A DNA stretch of 54,666 nt, taken from NCBI GenBank assembly GCA_024742275.1, contig JANSYS010000025.1:1-54666 (forward strand), written 5' to 3'. Positions 29,742 to 39,800 of this stretch are shown in pieces. The stretch's first letter is position 1, and each line of letters opens with the position of its first letter. The stretch comes from Alphaproteobacteria bacterium. GTDB taxonomy: Bacteria > Pseudomonadota > Alphaproteobacteria > Thalassobaculales > Thalassobaculaceae. Below the pieces are notes generated by a model. That model was given only the letters and a program-made list of their open reading frames with translations, was not told the DNA's origin and ran no database searches. Both the position numbers and the translations under genes were made by a program.

Positions 29742-30479
29742 ATGCCGCTTGAGTTCTTGCGACCGGCGGTCGACGGCGTCGGCGAGGGCGTAGCCGATCG
29801 GGTCGTCGTCGGTTTCAATTGGACGGCGATTCATTCCGCGGGCCATGTCGGTCTGGCCTGGTCGCCCCGAGGGATAGCCGGGGCCAGGACGACGGCGGAA
29901 ACCGGCACCTATGCCGGGCGCAGTCTTGCGGAACTCGCCCTGCTCTGCCGGTCCGACAACCCCTATGAGCGGTCTATCGGGCTCGCTGCGGTCAACGCCT
30001 ATTGGAATCGGCCCTCTGACGCGCTTGCAGAAGGGGACGGACTGGCGACCTGGTCGCAAGAGTCCGATGCTCGCCGAAAGGAGCTAGAACGGACCGTCGT
30101 GATCGGCCGGTTCCCGAATCTCGACTCCAAGTTCCCCGGTGCGACAGTTGTCGAACTCGAGCCGCGCGAGGGGGAAATCGCGTTCGCGGACGCCGGTTCC
30201 CGAATCGCCGCCGCACAAGCCGTTGTGATGACAGCCTCGACCCTGGTGAACAATACGGCCGAATCCATCCTCGACCTGGTACCGCAAACCGCCCGGGTCA
30301 CGATCGTCGGGCCATCGGTCCCGCTTTGCCCCGGCCTATTGGACGGTCCCGTCCGCCGGCTGGCCGGGTTCGTGGTTTCCAAGCCCAACCAGGCGTTCTC
30401 CGCCGTCATGGAGGGCGCGGGCGCCAAAGCGCTGAAACGCTTCGGCAGATCGGTGACCCTGACCGTTTCTCAGGTCTAG
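29742..30479 (+). CDS. DUF364-type putative heavy-metal chelation protein
   Basis: The 245-residue product resembles the DUF4213/DUF364 group. An N-terminal part has YERSIGLAAVNAYWNRP, and a Rossmann-like C-terminal half has VVIGRFPNLDSKF, VVMTASTLVNNTAESILDL and RVTIVGPSVPLCPGLL. The group is described as putative metal-chelating or cofactor-related, without a proven reaction. It starts 10 bases after the DUF3553 gene. The ATG at 29742 lacks a strong ribosome site, so translation may be coupled. Confidence 0.75.
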   Translation: MPLEFLRPAVDGVGEGVADRVVVGFNWTAIHSAGHVGLAWSPRGIAGARTTAETGTYAGRSLAELALLCRSDNPYERSIGLAAVNAYWNRPSDALAEGDGLATWSQESDARRKELERTVVIGRFPNLDSKFPGATVVELEPREGEIAFADAGSRIAAAQAVVMTASTLVNNTAESILDLVPQTARVTIVGPSVPLCPGLLDGPVRRLAGFVVSKPNQAFSAVMEGAGAKALKRFGRSVTLTVSQV

Positions 30480-30584
30480 AAGTCGGCAGTCCCTGCCAGC
30501 GCTGCGGCTCCCACGGCGGTGCGCTCCTCAAAAAGATGACAAAGCTCTGTCCGGCGCCAGGCCGCCTCATCGGTACTCGATAAT

Positions 30585-30660
30585 TTTCAATTTATAATAG
30601 TATACTGATCCGATTAACCGTATAACGTGTTTTTTATTAATTATCGTTCTTTTTTAAGTG
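30585..30660 (+). promoter_or_regulatory. AT-rich promoter region of monoheme gene
   Basis: A sharply AT-rich stretch precedes the secreted heme protein. It contains TATAAT at 30593-30598, TATAAC near 30621 and a TTAACCGT half-site at 30614. No convincing -35 element pairs with either -10. Its composition contrasts with the GC-rich neighbours. Confidence 0.4.
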
Positions 30661-30675
30661 GTGAAGGAGACTCTC

Positions 30676-32445
30676 ATGCTGAAGACCCTGTCGCCCGCTA
30701 CCGGTAGACCACGCATCGGTGAGCGCACCTCAATTCAGAATCTGGCCCTTGGCATTGGCGGTTTGTGCGCGACCGCCTTGCTATCGATCGCAGCGCCTGG
30801 AACCGCTCAGGCACAGACCGCTCTCCCAATAAACTCGCTCCAGAGCTGCCAGGTCGGGAGCGCGTTCAACACGGACTGGACGACGATTTCGCTTTTCACT
30901 GGGTCAGGTGGCCCGAAAATCGGCCCCGCGTATGACAAGAAGACTGGCCTAGTCTATATATTCCCGCCCAACGGCCCCTCTTTCGCGTCCACGGCCGGCG
31001 TCTCGCCCTGCAAGTTCTTCTCATGGGGCGCACAGATGTTCTACTGGGCGACATCTACGATCACGAACGATATCGGGTCTCCGCCGCCTGCAGTTTCCCC
31101 GCCGAACAGTCTGACACCTTATGTCTTCGATACGGAGTTCTTCTATAAAGTCTCCAACGCAGAAGGCTCCGATCAACCCTCTGCCGAAAATCGCCAGTTC
31201 ATCGGCCAGGGGGATAACGGGCCAGATGGCGTGCTTGCCATACGGACACTGAAGTCCACCGAGGCGGGGCAAGCCGGAGGCCAGGACGTCCTGATCTCGC
31301 AGGCAGACTCGCTGGTCTACTACGGCATCCATACCAATCGTCTGTACGGATACTTTCGCACCCAGCAGGCCAACCATTCACAGAGCCCATCCGAACAATT
31401 CCCCACGACCAGCGAGGAAGTCTGCTCGGTACTCAAGTACTCCAGAGACAACGGATTGGCCGCGACCACCCAGATATCGACCCTGATTTTCGACAACCTG
31501 TGCCCGGCAAACGCTACGTCCGGCGACCGCCAAGATACACTCACGGCATCCATGCTCGCGTCTTTGGGCGGTGACATCATCCCGCAGATCGAGACGGCGG
31601 TGGACTATCTGGCCATGACGGTCGAGATGAAGACATCCTGGGTCGATGCCTCGACCGTGGCCGACACGTCAAAGTACATCACCCAGACGCATAGCGTTCC
31701 CATCTACAACAAGCTTACCGCCGATATCTGGGAGCCGGCCGGGACCGAAACGAAGGAACTCGCTCTCGTCGGCATGCACATCGTCGCGGGTGTCGAAGGA
31801 CATCCGGAGATGATCTGGGCGACCATCGAGCACCGGAACAACGCGCCGAACGTTTCCTACCCCTATCTGAACCGCAACAACCATCTGGCCTTCGCATCAG
31901 ACAATGCTGCGGCTAACGACTGGCTTTTCTGGAATCCCAACGGCCCTCAGACGACTCTTGAAACGCTGAAGCCGAGCGCACGCGTTCACGAGAACGGCAA
32001 CATCGTAAGCGAAAACGGCGTCAATATCTTGCCGGTGAACGTCAAGCGCTTCCATCCTTGGGGCGGACCAGTCTCCCCCCCTTCCCACGGCGCCAGTACT
32101 CCCGAAATGCTGGCAACAGCGAAGACGAACTCCGACCTGATCTCCCTCAATCAGGACATTATCAACCAGATTAATGGCTTCTACGTTGCAAATGGCGTGG
32201 AGGTCACGGACCCTAGGCTGAACTACTTCATCAGCGGCGCCACGTGGACCAGCGACGGATCTATCCCGGTCTTCAACGCCACGACACCCAGCAAGGTGAC
32301 CGGATCAACCATTCTCGCGAACACGACGATGGAAACATTCCATCAGGAGGACAACTGCTTCGCCTGTCACAGCGCAAACGCCGCAGACGATGGGCTGACT
32401 ATCAGTCACATCTTCTACAACTTGGAATCGCTGCCGATCAAATAG
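30676..32445 (+). CDS. Secreted monoheme c-type protein of unknown function
   Basis: The 589-residue product has a signal peptide with hydrophobic core LALGIGGLCATALLS and likely cleavage after AQA near residue 46, and one heme-attachment motif, CFACH, at 561-565 close to the C-terminus. Otherwise it is beta-rich, with blocks such as LALVGMHIVAGVEGHPEMIW and EHRNNAPN. I therefore expect a periplasmic protein with one covalently bound heme. I do not recognise the large N-terminal domain. GGAG precedes the ATG at 30676. The gene stands alone with an AT-rich promoter region in front and a hairpin behind. Confidence 0.7.
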   Translation: MLKTLSPATGRPRIGERTSIQNLALGIGGLCATALLSIAAPGTAQAQTALPINSLQSCQVGSAFNTDWTTISLFTGSGGPKIGPAYDKKTGLVYIFPPNGPSFASTAGVSPCKFFSWGAQMFYWATSTITNDIGSPPPAVSPPNSLTPYVFDTEFFYKVSNAEGSDQPSAENRQFIGQGDNGPDGVLAIRTLKSTEAGQAGGQDVLISQADSLVYYGIHTNRLYGYFRTQQANHSQSPSEQFPTTSEEVCSVLKYSRDNGLAATTQISTLIFDNLCPANATSGDRQDTLTASMLASLGGDIIPQIETAVDYLAMTVEMKTSWVDASTVADTSKYITQTHSVPIYNKLTADIWEPAGTETKELALVGMHIVAGVEGHPEMIWATIEHRNNAPNVSYPYLNRNNHLAFASDNAAANDWLFWNPNGPQTTLETLKPSARVHENGNIVSENGVNILPVNVKRFHPWGGPVSPPSHGASTPEMLATAKTNSDLISLNQDIINQINGFYVANGVEVTDPRLNYFISGATWTSDGSIPVFNATTPSKVTGSTILANTTMETFHQEDNCFACHSANAADDGLTISHIFYNLESLPIK

Positions 32446-32449
32446 CACC

Positions 32450-32482
32450 GTGGTGGCGGCGTACAGGCTATGCCGTCACCAC
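32450..32482 (+). terminator. Stem-loop after monoheme gene
   Basis: GTGGTGGCGGC pairs with GCCGTCACCAC (11 pairs with one G-T) around an 11-base loop, five bases past the stop codon. There is no T-run, so termination strength is uncertain. Confidence 0.45.
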
Positions 32483-32564
32483 CCGCTCCAGGGCGGCAAA
32501 AGCCGCAATGCAGCAAACAACTAGGATTTGATCAGCAGGCGGAAGGCGCTACGGTTTCCAGACC

Positions 32565-34145
32565 ATGAGCACCGCCTCTTCCGCCCCCGCCTCTTCCGCC
32601 CCCGCCCTGATCGCCCGAAGCGCCCAGAGCACCGTCGCCGGCCTGTTTCTCCAGCAGGTCCGCCGCGGACCGTCGCGGCCCGCGGCCCAGACCCGTGAAG
32701 GTACCGTGAGCTATGGCACCCTCGCCGACCGGGCGCGGCGGCTAGCCTCGGAGTTGGAGAGGCGCAGCATCGGCCGGGGGGATAGGATCGCGATTCTCTC
32801 GGAGAACCGCGTGGAGTATCTGGAAGCCTATCTCGCGGCCGCCATGACCGGTGCGATCCTCGCCTGCCAGAACTGGCGGCTGTCGACCGCAGAGTTGAAC
32901 CACTGCCTGGGTCTGGTGGAACCCTCACTGGTGCTCGTCTCCGAGCGCCATGCGGAAAAGCTGGCGACGGTCGGGGGATATGACGGAAAGGCCCTGGTGC
33001 TGGGAGAGGCCTACGAGACGGCCCTGGCAGCGGCCACGCCGTCTTCGCTGTCCGCGCTGGAGGACCTGGATCCCGAGGCGCCGCTGCTGATCCTCTACAC
33101 GTCGGGGACCACGGGTCTGCCCAAGGGCGCGGTGATCAGCCACCGGGCGCAGATCGTGCGCAACATGGTGACCCGCGCCGAGTTCTCGATCGCCGCCGCC
33201 GACAGTTTCGTCGCCTGGTCGCCGATGTACCACATGGGAGCGGCCGACAATTCCATCGGCACCCTGATGGCCGGCGGCAAGGTCATCGTCGTCGACGGCT
33301 TCGACCAGGGCCATCTGGCCGAGGTGATCCGCGACGAACCGATCGGCTGGCTGCTGCTGATGCCCGGCATGGTCGGCGGCTTTGCGGCGGAGATCGAGGC
33401 GCGCGGGGTGACGGCGAAAGGAATCAAGGTCTGCGGCGTCATGGCGGATCTGGTGCCGCCGGCGGAGATCGCGCGCATCACCCGCCTGCTCGACGCCCCC
33501 TACGCCAACACCTTCGGGGCGACCGAGACCGGCTGTCCGCCCTGCTCCTCCTCCCTGATCCCCGTGGGCACGGCCCCCACCAGCCTGTCGAAGGAGCAGA
33601 GCGTCTTCTGCGAAGTCAGGCTGGTCGACCCGGACGGCAACGAGGTGGCCGACGGCGATCCGGGCGAGCTCGCCATGCGCGGACCGACCCTGTTCAGCGG
33701 CTACTGGCGGAACGACGAGACCAACCGGGAGGACTTCCGCCGGGGCTGGTTTCACATGGGCGACGTATTCGTGCGCAACCCCGACGGCAGTCTCGATTTC
33801 GTCGACCGGGTCAAATACCTCATCAAGTCCGGCGGCGAGAACATCTACCCGGCCGAGATCGAGCGGGTGATCCTCGCCGATCCGCGCGTGGTCGATGCCG
33901 CGGTGGTGCGGCGCCCGGACGCGAAGTGGGGCGAAGTGCCAATCGCCTTCGTCGCGCGGCGCGAGGGCTCTCCGGAAGCCGACGGGCTGACCGACGCCGA
34001 CCTCTACGCCCGCTGCCGCGCCGAACTCGCCGGCTACAAGCAGCCCAAGGGCATCATCTTTATCGCGATGGAGGATTTCCCGCGCTCCGCCTCGGGCAAG
34101 ATCCAGCGCCACGAACTCGAGAAGCGGCTGCCGGCCGCAGACTGA
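32565..34145 (+). CDS. AMP-forming acyl-CoA ligase
   Basis: The 526-residue product is an ANL-superfamily enzyme that activates a carboxylic acid with ATP and joins it to CoA. The AMP-binding loop LYTSGTTGLPKGA is at about 178-190, ANTFGATETG follows, then the hinge DRVKYLIKSGGENIYP and the catalytic Lys in PRSASGKIQRHEL near the end. The first 15 residues are a Ser/Ala/Pro repeat made by a short DNA tandem duplication and may not all be translated. It lies 24 bases before a citryl-CoA-lyase-like gene, so the acyl-CoA may be that protein's substrate. The acid is unknown. Confidence 0.87.
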   Translation: MSTASSAPASSAPALIARSAQSTVAGLFLQQVRRGPSRPAAQTREGTVSYGTLADRARRLASELERRSIGRGDRIAILSENRVEYLEAYLAAAMTGAILACQNWRLSTAELNHCLGLVEPSLVLVSERHAEKLATVGGYDGKALVLGEAYETALAAATPSSLSALEDLDPEAPLLILYTSGTTGLPKGAVISHRAQIVRNMVTRAEFSIAAADSFVAWSPMYHMGAADNSIGTLMAGGKVIVVDGFDQGHLAEVIRDEPIGWLLLMPGMVGGFAAEIEARGVTAKGIKVCGVMADLVPPAEIARITRLLDAPYANTFGATETGCPPCSSSLIPVGTAPTSLSKEQSVFCEVRLVDPDGNEVADGDPGELAMRGPTLFSGYWRNDETNREDFRRGWFHMGDVFVRNPDGSLDFVDRVKYLIKSGGENIYPAEIERVILADPRVVDAAVVRRPDAKWGEVPIAFVARREGSPEADGLTDADLYARCRAELAGYKQPKGIIFIAMEDFPRSASGKIQRHELEKRLPAAD

Positions 34146-34169
34146 AATCAAGAATCCGGAGGAAACAGC

Positions 34170-34961
34170 ATGAGCGCCCCCAAGGCCGCGAAACGGGCCG
34201 CGCCCACCACCAGTATCGCCACCCACACCAACGACGACATCTTCATCCGCGACAAAAGCCTGTGCAGCGAACTGATCGGCAAGCTGACCTTCACCGAGAT
34301 GATCGTGTTCCAGATGCTCGGCCGGGTCCCCACAGCCGCCGAGACGGCAATGATAGACGCTTGCTTCGTAACGCTGATGGAGCATGGGCTGACGCCGAGC
34401 GCGCTCGCCACCCGCCTGATCTATTCGAGCGCCCCCGAGGCCATGCAGGCGGGCGTCGCTGCCGGTCTTATGGGGGTCGGCAGCGTTTTCGTCGGCACCA
34501 TGGAGGGTAACGCTCAGCTTCTGCTCGAGATCGTCGATGACCCGGCCGGCATCGAGGCGACGGCGACCCGGATCGCCGAAGAGCACCGGGCGGCGCGCAA
34601 ACCGCTTCCCGGGTTCGGCCATCACCTGCACAAGCCGGACGATCCCCGCCCGATCCGACTGTTCCAACTCGCCGAGGAGCACGGCCAGTCCGGGACCTAC
34701 ATCGCAGCCCTGAAGGCGCTGAGCACCGCGATCGACCGTGTCTACGGCAAGCACATCACCATCAACGCCACCGGCGCGATCGCGGCGGTACTGCTCGACT
34801 GCGGCGTACCAGCCGAGATTCTGCGCGGCTTCGCCCTGATCACGCGCTGCGCCGGTCTCGTCGGCCATGTGCGCGAGGAGCAGGAGAAACCGAGCATGCG
34901 CACGATCTGGGAGACGTCCGAAGCGGCCATCGCCTATGACGGCGCGATTCCAGAAGCTTAG
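34170..34961 (+). CDS. Citryl-CoA lyase/citrate synthase-like protein
   Basis: The 263-residue product is a short citrate-synthase-fold protein of the type annotated as citryl-CoA lyase. His72 in LMEHGLTPS and His151 in PGFGHHLHKPDDPRP align with the two catalytic histidines. The third catalytic position, Asp in the citrate synthase motif NVD, appears to be Thr201 in TINATGAIAAVLLD, so the reaction needs care. Being next to a CoA ligase suggests a two-step activation and C-C cleavage of a hydroxy-acid. GGAGG precedes the ATG. Full citrate synthases are about 430 residues. Confidence 0.8.
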   Translation: MSAPKAAKRAAPTTSIATHTNDDIFIRDKSLCSELIGKLTFTEMIVFQMLGRVPTAAETAMIDACFVTLMEHGLTPSALATRLIYSSAPEAMQAGVAAGLMGVGSVFVGTMEGNAQLLLEIVDDPAGIEATATRIAEEHRAARKPLPGFGHHLHKPDDPRPIRLFQLAEEHGQSGTYIAALKALSTAIDRVYGKHITINATGAIAAVLLDCGVPAEILRGFALITRCAGLVGHVREEQEKPSMRTIWETSEAAIAYDGAIPEA

Positions 34962-35039
34962 GCCAACGCCGCAAAGCCGTCGGATCGATAGGGATGCGGT
35001 GTCTGGCCGGGGACGATCAGGGAAACCGGTCAGTGCGTG

Positions 35040-35375
35040 CTATTCGACCCGGCAGCCAATCCGCTCCGTCGCGTCATAAACGACGATCGTCTGGCCCACA
35101 TTCATGGTCACCCAGCAATCGTCCCACTGCTTGCGGGACTTGGCCTCGACCTGAACGGCGTTGATGCCTTCCTCGTTCACGAAGGTCACGTCAGCGCTGT
35201 CGCCCGCCGACACCTTCGTAAAGTCCTTGGCCCAGAACTTGATGCGAATGTTCGCCTCAGTCGAACTGTCGTTGCGGACATAGATGGTCGAGGTCGGCGG
35301 CCCTGGAGGTTCGTCCTCGCCGCATGCGGTCAGCGCGAGAACCGCGACCATGCCGATCAGTGCTTTTCGTATCAT
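35040..35375 (-). CDS. Small lipoprotein
   Basis: The 111-residue product has a lipoprotein signal: MIRKALIGMVAVLALTAC with the lipobox Cys at 18, then GEDEPPGPP, a linker rich in acidic residues and proline. The rest is a small beta-rich domain with two Cys that could form a disulfide (DDCW and IGCRVE). It is predicted to be anchored in a membrane facing the periplasm. Function unknown. It converges on the citryl-CoA-lyase-like gene. Confidence 0.75.
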   Translation of the reverse strand: MIRKALIGMVAVLALTACGEDEPPGPPTSTIYVRNDSSTEANIRIKFWAKDFTKVSAGDSADVTFVNEEGINAVQVEAKSRKQWDDCWVTMNVGQTIVVYDATERIGCRVE

Positions 35376-35417
35376 GAGGTGAACCGTGCTGCATTCCGCC
35401 TCCCAGGGCAAGCCCTT

Positions 35418-36068
35418 CTAATCGAAGGGCATTCCATGCTCGATCTCAAACAGGTCGGCAACGAAGTTCACGTTCAGAAAGGGATCGTAGGGCTCGACAG
35501 TCCACCGGGCGAGCGCTCGGTGTCGGGCGTCGGCGAAGGCGCCGACCCGTCGGCAACCATCCACGCATAGAGCCCTGCGCAAGCAAGGTGCGAGAGCGAC
35601 CGGCCAGAGCCCGACAACCGGATGGACGCGATCACCGGAAGCCGCGCAGGCGACCTCAGCCGCCTCCCCGCGGAGCGCCGAGATCAGACCGTCGGCAAGG
35701 TCGCGCGGCAGAAAGGGAGTGTCCACAGGCACGGTGACGATCCACCGCCAGCCAAGCGCGGACGCATGTTCCAGTCCGGCGAGAATTCCGGCCAGCGGTC
35801 CGGGATGCTCCGGCACCGTGTCGGACACCACCGGCAATCGGAATGATCCGAACCGCGACGGATCGCCGTTGGCGTTGAGGACGAGGTCGCCGACCTGCCC
35901 TTCCATACGCTCTATCACCCTGGCCAGCAGCGGCCGTCCGCCCAGGTCGACGAGCGCCTTGTCGCCACCGCCCATGCGACGGGCGAGACCGCCGGCCAGG
36001 ATCACGCCCAGCAGTTCCTCACGGCTCTGAGGCGGCGCGGCCGCTCGCACTTCTTTCGGTTCCGTCAT
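35418..36068 (-). CDS. mobA: Molybdenum cofactor guanylyltransferase MobA
   Basis: The 216-residue product has the MobA nucleotidyltransferase pattern: [24 protein letters not shown] near the N-terminus, [29 protein letters not shown], and the C-terminal [10 protein letters not shown]. It attaches GMP to molybdopterin to make the MGD cofactor used by DMSO-reductase-type enzymes. It is divergent from moaA, placing two molybdenum-cofactor genes head to head. Confidence 0.92.
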   Translation of the reverse strand: MTEPKEVRAAAPPQSREELLGVILAGGLARRMGGGDKALVDLGGRPLLARVIERMEGQVGDLVLNANGDPSRFGSFRLPVVSDTVPEHPGPLAGILAGLEHASALGWRWIVTVPVDTPFLPRDLADGLISALRGEAAEVACAASGDRVHPVVGLWPVALAPCLRRALCVDGCRRVGAFADARHRALARWTVEPYDPFLNVNFVADLFEIEHGMPFD

Positions 36069-36148
36069 GGGTCGAATCTGGGCTACGCCATGGGTCCATG
36101 CAACGCATCCTCTTTCGATCCCGTTATTCCGGTCGTATATATCGGGGC

Positions 36149-37195
36149 ATGATCATCGATACCGCCAATCCAGCCGCACCGGCTACCGCCGGACCCGCTC
36201 CGCTGATAGATCCGTTCCAGCGGGCGATTTCCTACCTGCGGGTCTCGGTGACCGACCGATGCGACTTCCGCTGCGTCTACTGCATGGCCGAGAACATGAC
36301 GTTCCTGCCGAAGAAAGATGTGCTGTCGCTGGAGGAACTGGACCGGCTCTGCGGCGCCTTCGTCGATCTCGGCGTGAAGAAGCTGAGGCTGACAGGCGGC
36401 GAGCCGCTGGTACGCCGCGACATCCTGTGGCTGATCCGCCGCCTCGGCGCCCGTCTCGACGGCGGCGGGCTCGAAGAACTGACAATCACCACGAACGCCA
36501 GCCAGCTCGCGCGCTTCGCCAACGAACTCGCGGCTTGCGGCGTCAAGCGGATAAACGTGTCCATCGATACCCTGGACCCGGACAAGTTCCGCGCGATCAC
36601 CCGCTGGGGCGACATCGCCAAGGTTATGGCCGGGCTCGACGCCGCCGACCGGGCCGGGATCGCGATCAAAATCAACGCCGTCGCGCTCAAGGGCGTGAAC
36701 GACGACGAACTGGGCGACATGCTGCAGTGGTGCGGCGACCGCGGCTACGACATGACCGTGATCGAGGTCATGCCCATGGGCGACATCGGCGGCGAGGACC
36801 GGCTCGACCAGTATCTGCCTCTCTCTGCGGTCCGCGCGCGATTGGCGGAGCGCTTCACCCTCACCGACATTCCCTACAAGACCGGTGGGCCGGCGCGCTA
36901 CGTCTCGGTCGCGGAGACCGGCGGCAGGCTGGGCTTCATCACGCCGCTGACCCACAATTTCTGCGAAAGCTGCAATCGGGTAAGGCTGACCTGCACGGGG
37001 ACGCTGTACATGTGCCTCGGACAGGACGACGCCGCCGACCTGCGCGCGCCCTTGCGCGCCACCGACGACGACGGGGCCCTTCACGACGCCATCCGCGAGG
37101 CGATCACCCGAAAGCCCAAGGGCCACGACTTCATCATCGACCGCCGCCATCGTGGTCCCGCCGTGGCCCGGCATATGAGCGTGACCGGCGGGTGA
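36149..37195 (+). CDS. moaA: GTP 3',8-cyclase MoaA
   Basis: The 348-residue product is a radical-SAM enzyme that converts GTP to 3',8-cyclo-GTP, the first step of molybdopterin synthesis. The first 4Fe-4S site is Cys38, Cys42 and Cys45 in [13 protein letters not shown], and the second is in the C-terminal block [14 protein letters not shown]. The ATG at 36149 is preferred over one 51 bases upstream that adds a basic, unrelated leader. The C-terminus ends in TGG, which MoaA often keeps as GG. Confidence 0.95.
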   Translation: MIIDTANPAAPATAGPAPLIDPFQRAISYLRVSVTDRCDFRCVYCMAENMTFLPKKDVLSLEELDRLCGAFVDLGVKKLRLTGGEPLVRRDILWLIRRLGARLDGGGLEELTITTNASQLARFANELAACGVKRINVSIDTLDPDKFRAITRWGDIAKVMAGLDAADRAGIAIKINAVALKGVNDDELGDMLQWCGDRGYDMTVIEVMPMGDIGGEDRLDQYLPLSAVRARLAERFTLTDIPYKTGGPARYVSVAETGGRLGFITPLTHNFCESCNRVRLTCTGTLYMCLGQDDAADLRAPLRATDDDGALHDAIREAITRKPKGHDFIIDRRHRGPAVARHMSVTGG

Positions 37196-37225
37196 CGCGG
37201 CACCCCAAACTACCGGAAACCCAAG

Positions 37226-37705
37226 CTACCGGATCTCGATCTGGTGGGCGTAGCTGCGCCCGTCGCTGACCGTCAGTTGCTCGAATCCCAGCAGCGCGAG
37301 CAGGTCCAGGAACGTGTAGTTGCCGTTGGGATCAAGGTCCCTGAAGATCGGCGTCGCCCGGGCCGTCGCCGTCAGCAGCGCAAGCACCGCCCGCGCCCGG
37401 TACAGCGTACCCATCCGATCGTCGTCCAGCGCTATTAGGATCGCCTTTTCCGCGTCCTTGCCCTTGGCGAAGAACGCCATCTGCGGCGCATAGGCCTTCT
37501 CCTGTGCCCCGGCGGCCATTCCCGTGACGAAGCCAAGCCTTCGCGTGCGGTCCGAATCCCGCAATGTGCGGACCCGAGCCCGATACTCTTCCGTCGAGGT
37601 GATGTCCGGGTAGTAGTAGCCTTCGTGCCGGTCGTCGGCGCGTGCCGGAAACTGGACAAGTGTCACCGTGGCGACCGCGAAGAGAGCGATGAGCAGGATG
37701 CGCAT
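37226..37705 (-). CDS. Small secreted protein, 159 aa
   Basis: The 159-residue product has a signal peptide (MRILLIALFAVATVTLVQF, cleavage near ARAD). The mature part is mixed helix/strand with DPNGNYTFLDLLALLGF near the end. I do not recognise the family. GGAG lies about eleven bases before the ATG. It converges on moaA and is divergent from the NAD kinase gene. Confidence 0.68.
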   Translation of the reverse strand: MRILLIALFAVATVTLVQFPARADDRHEGYYYPDITSTEEYRARVRTLRDSDRTRRLGFVTGMAAGAQEKAYAPQMAFFAKGKDAEKAILIALDDDRMGTLYRARAVLALLTATARATPIFRDLDPNGNYTFLDLLALLGFEQLTVSDGRSYAHQIEIR

Positions 37706-37846
37706 GAAGGAGATCTCCAAATGGCCGGCCAACCCGTGGGCCGGTGTGGCGCGAGCCGAGCGGAGCGCGCGGTTTGAGGGGTGCGCGTCCGCGACGGTTT
37801 CGCCTATGGTGCCGCCGGACCGCTGGGCGGGCGACGGAGAAATGCT

Positions 37847-38626
37847 GTGACAGCCGATGCAGAGACTATGGCCCTCGCCTTCGTGGCCGCCAACACGGAA
37901 GAGGCGCAGGAGGCGCAGAAGATCCTTTGCGAGCGCTACGGAAGCGTAGCGCCGAGCCGCGCCGACGTGATCGTTGCGCTCGGCGGCGACGGCTACATGC
38001 TGGAGACCCTGCGCGCCGCCATCGGCGCCGGCAAACCGATCTACGGCATGAACCGGGGCACCGTCGGCTTCCTGATGAACGAGTTCCGAGAGGAGGGTCT
38101 GATCGAGCGTGTGCGCAACGCCCAACCGGTCACGCTCCACCCCCTGCGGATGCATGCCGTCTGCCGCGACGGCACGCGGGTAGAGGGGCTGGCGATCAAC
38201 GAGGTGTCGCTGTTTCGGTCCTCCGCCCAGGCAGCGAAGATCCGCATCTCCGTAGACGGGGTCGAGCGGCTCGCCGAACTGGTCTGCGATGGTGTGCTGG
38301 TGGCGACGCCGGCGGGGTCCACCGCCTATAATCTCTCCGCCCACGGCCCGATTATCCCGCTCGGCGCGAACGTTCTGGCGCTGACGCCGATCAGCGCCTT
38401 CCGGCCCCGCCGCTGGCGCGGTGCCTTGTTGCCGCAAGGAGCCACGATCAGGTTCGAAACGATCCGGCCGGAGAAGCGTCCGGTCAGCGCCGTGGCGGAC
38501 GTGATGGAAGTCAACGACGTGATCGAGGTCGAGGTTCGGGAGGATCGCGACGTTGAACTCAGGGTCCTCTACGATCCCGAGCACAACCTCGAGGAACGTG
38601 TGCTGATGGAGCAATTCGCCCCATGA
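37847..38626 (+). CDS. nadK: NAD kinase
   Basis: The 259-residue product has the NAD kinase signature [15 protein letters not shown], then [12 protein letters not shown] and [20 protein letters not shown]. It phosphorylates NAD to NADP. The GTG at 37847 has GGAG at good spacing and gives the usual length; an ATG seven codons in is possible. Its stop overlaps the start of the FAD oxidoreductase (ATGA), so NADP supply and that oxidoreductase are translated together. Confidence 0.93.
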   Translation: MTADAETMALAFVAANTEEAQEAQKILCERYGSVAPSRADVIVALGGDGYMLETLRAAIGAGKPIYGMNRGTVGFLMNEFREEGLIERVRNAQPVTLHPLRMHAVCRDGTRVEGLAINEVSLFRSSAQAAKIRISVDGVERLAELVCDGVLVATPAGSTAYNLSAHGPIIPLGANVLALTPISAFRPRRWRGALLPQGATIRFETIRPEKRPVSAVADVMEVNDVIEVEVREDRDVELRVLYDPEHNLEERVLMEQFAP

Positions 38627-39771
38627 CCGAACCAAGCAGCACCGCCGACATCCTGATCATCGGCGGCGGGATGGCCGGCGCTTCGGCCGGTTACTTCATG
38701 GCCGACGAAGCCCGCGTCGTCCTGCTCGAACGCGAGAGCCAGCCCGGCTATCACACCACGGGTCGGTCGGCCGCGCTGTTCTTCGAGAACTACGGCAACG
38801 CTACGATCCGCAAGCTGAACAAGGCGACCCGGCCGTTTCTCGAGAATCCACCGGAGGGATTCGCCGAAGCGCCGCTCATGACCCCGCGCGGCGCCGCTGC
38901 CGTCGCCACCGAAGCCCTCATCGGGACTCTGGAGGCGGAACTCGCCCAGTCGCCGAGCATGGAACGTATCGAGGGCAAGGCGCTGTTCGAGATCGCGCCT
39001 TACCTCGATCCCGACCGTATCGTCGCCGGCGCCTACGAGGCGGGGGCGATGGACATGGACGTGCATGCCATCCTGCAGGGGTTCCTGCGCGGTCTGCGGG
39101 CCAAGGGCGGGAGCGTGGTGACGGATGCCGAGGTTATGGGCCTGTCCCGCGCCGACGGCGTGTGGACCCTGGAGACACGCGCCGGAATGTTCAGCGCGCC
39201 CATCGTCGTCAACGCGGCCGGTGCATGGTGCGACATGGTCGGCAAGATGGCCGGCGCGGCGCCTATCGGTCTTATTCCAAAACGCCGGACCGCCTTCACC
39301 TTCGACGCCACTCTGCGGGACGGCACGACCGTCGATCCGTCGCGCTGGGCCATGACCGATCTTTGCGATGAGTCCTGGTATGTGCGCCCCGAAGGCGGAC
39401 GCATGATGGGCAGTCCCGCCGACGAGATCCCCTCCCCGCCGACCGACGCCCAACCGGAGATCGAGGACGTGGCCCTGGCCATCGACCGTATTCAGACCGA
39501 CACACTGTTTACCATCTCCCGACCGCACTCCACCTGGGCCGGACTGCGCAGCTTCGTCGCCGACAAGTCACCAGTCGCCGGTTTCGCGCCGGACGCCGAC
39601 GGCTTCCTCTGGCTTGCGGGCCAGGGTGGCTACGGCATCCAGACCAGCGCGGGTATGGGCCGGTTCAGCGCCGCCATGGCCCTGGGCCGGGAGATACCGG
39701 CGGACATGGCGGCATTGGGACTGACGAAAGCGGAACTGGCGCCGGATCGACCCGGTTTGAGTCGGCCCTGA
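38623..39771 (+). CDS. FAD-dependent oxidoreductase (DAO family)
   Basis: The 382-residue product is a glycine/D-amino-acid-oxidase-type flavoprotein. The FAD-binding [12 protein letters not shown] is near residue 14, [10 protein letters not shown] follows, and [17 protein letters not shown] lies near the C-terminus. These enzymes oxidise amines or 2-hydroxyacids; the substrate cannot be read from sequence. It overlaps nadK by four bases, an uncommon pairing. Confidence 0.86.
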   Translation: MTEPSSTADILIIGGGMAGASAGYFMADEARVVLLERESQPGYHTTGRSAALFFENYGNATIRKLNKATRPFLENPPEGFAEAPLMTPRGAAAVATEALIGTLEAELAQSPSMERIEGKALFEIAPYLDPDRIVAGAYEAGAMDMDVHAILQGFLRGLRAKGGSVVTDAEVMGLSRADGVWTLETRAGMFSAPIVVNAAGAWCDMVGKMAGAAPIGLIPKRRTAFTFDATLRDGTTVDPSRWAMTDLCDESWYVRPEGGRMMGSPADEIPSPPTDAQPEIEDVALAIDRIQTDTLFTISRPHSTWAGLRSFVADKSPVAGFAPDADGFLWLAGQGGYGIQTSAGMGRFSAAMALGREIPADMAALGLTKAELAPDRPGLSRP

Positions 39772-39800
39772 CAGTCAGTAGGCGGGCGGTGCGCGCCGTC

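Noticed and set aside
32925..34868. 647-codon minus-strand frame across the CoA ligase and lyase genes
   Set aside because: It is a shadow of two well-supported plus-strand genes and has no recognisable domain.
36067..37269. 400-codon plus-strand frame overlapping moaA
   Set aside because: Arg-rich translation in the wrong frame; MoaA in the other frame has all its Cys motifs.
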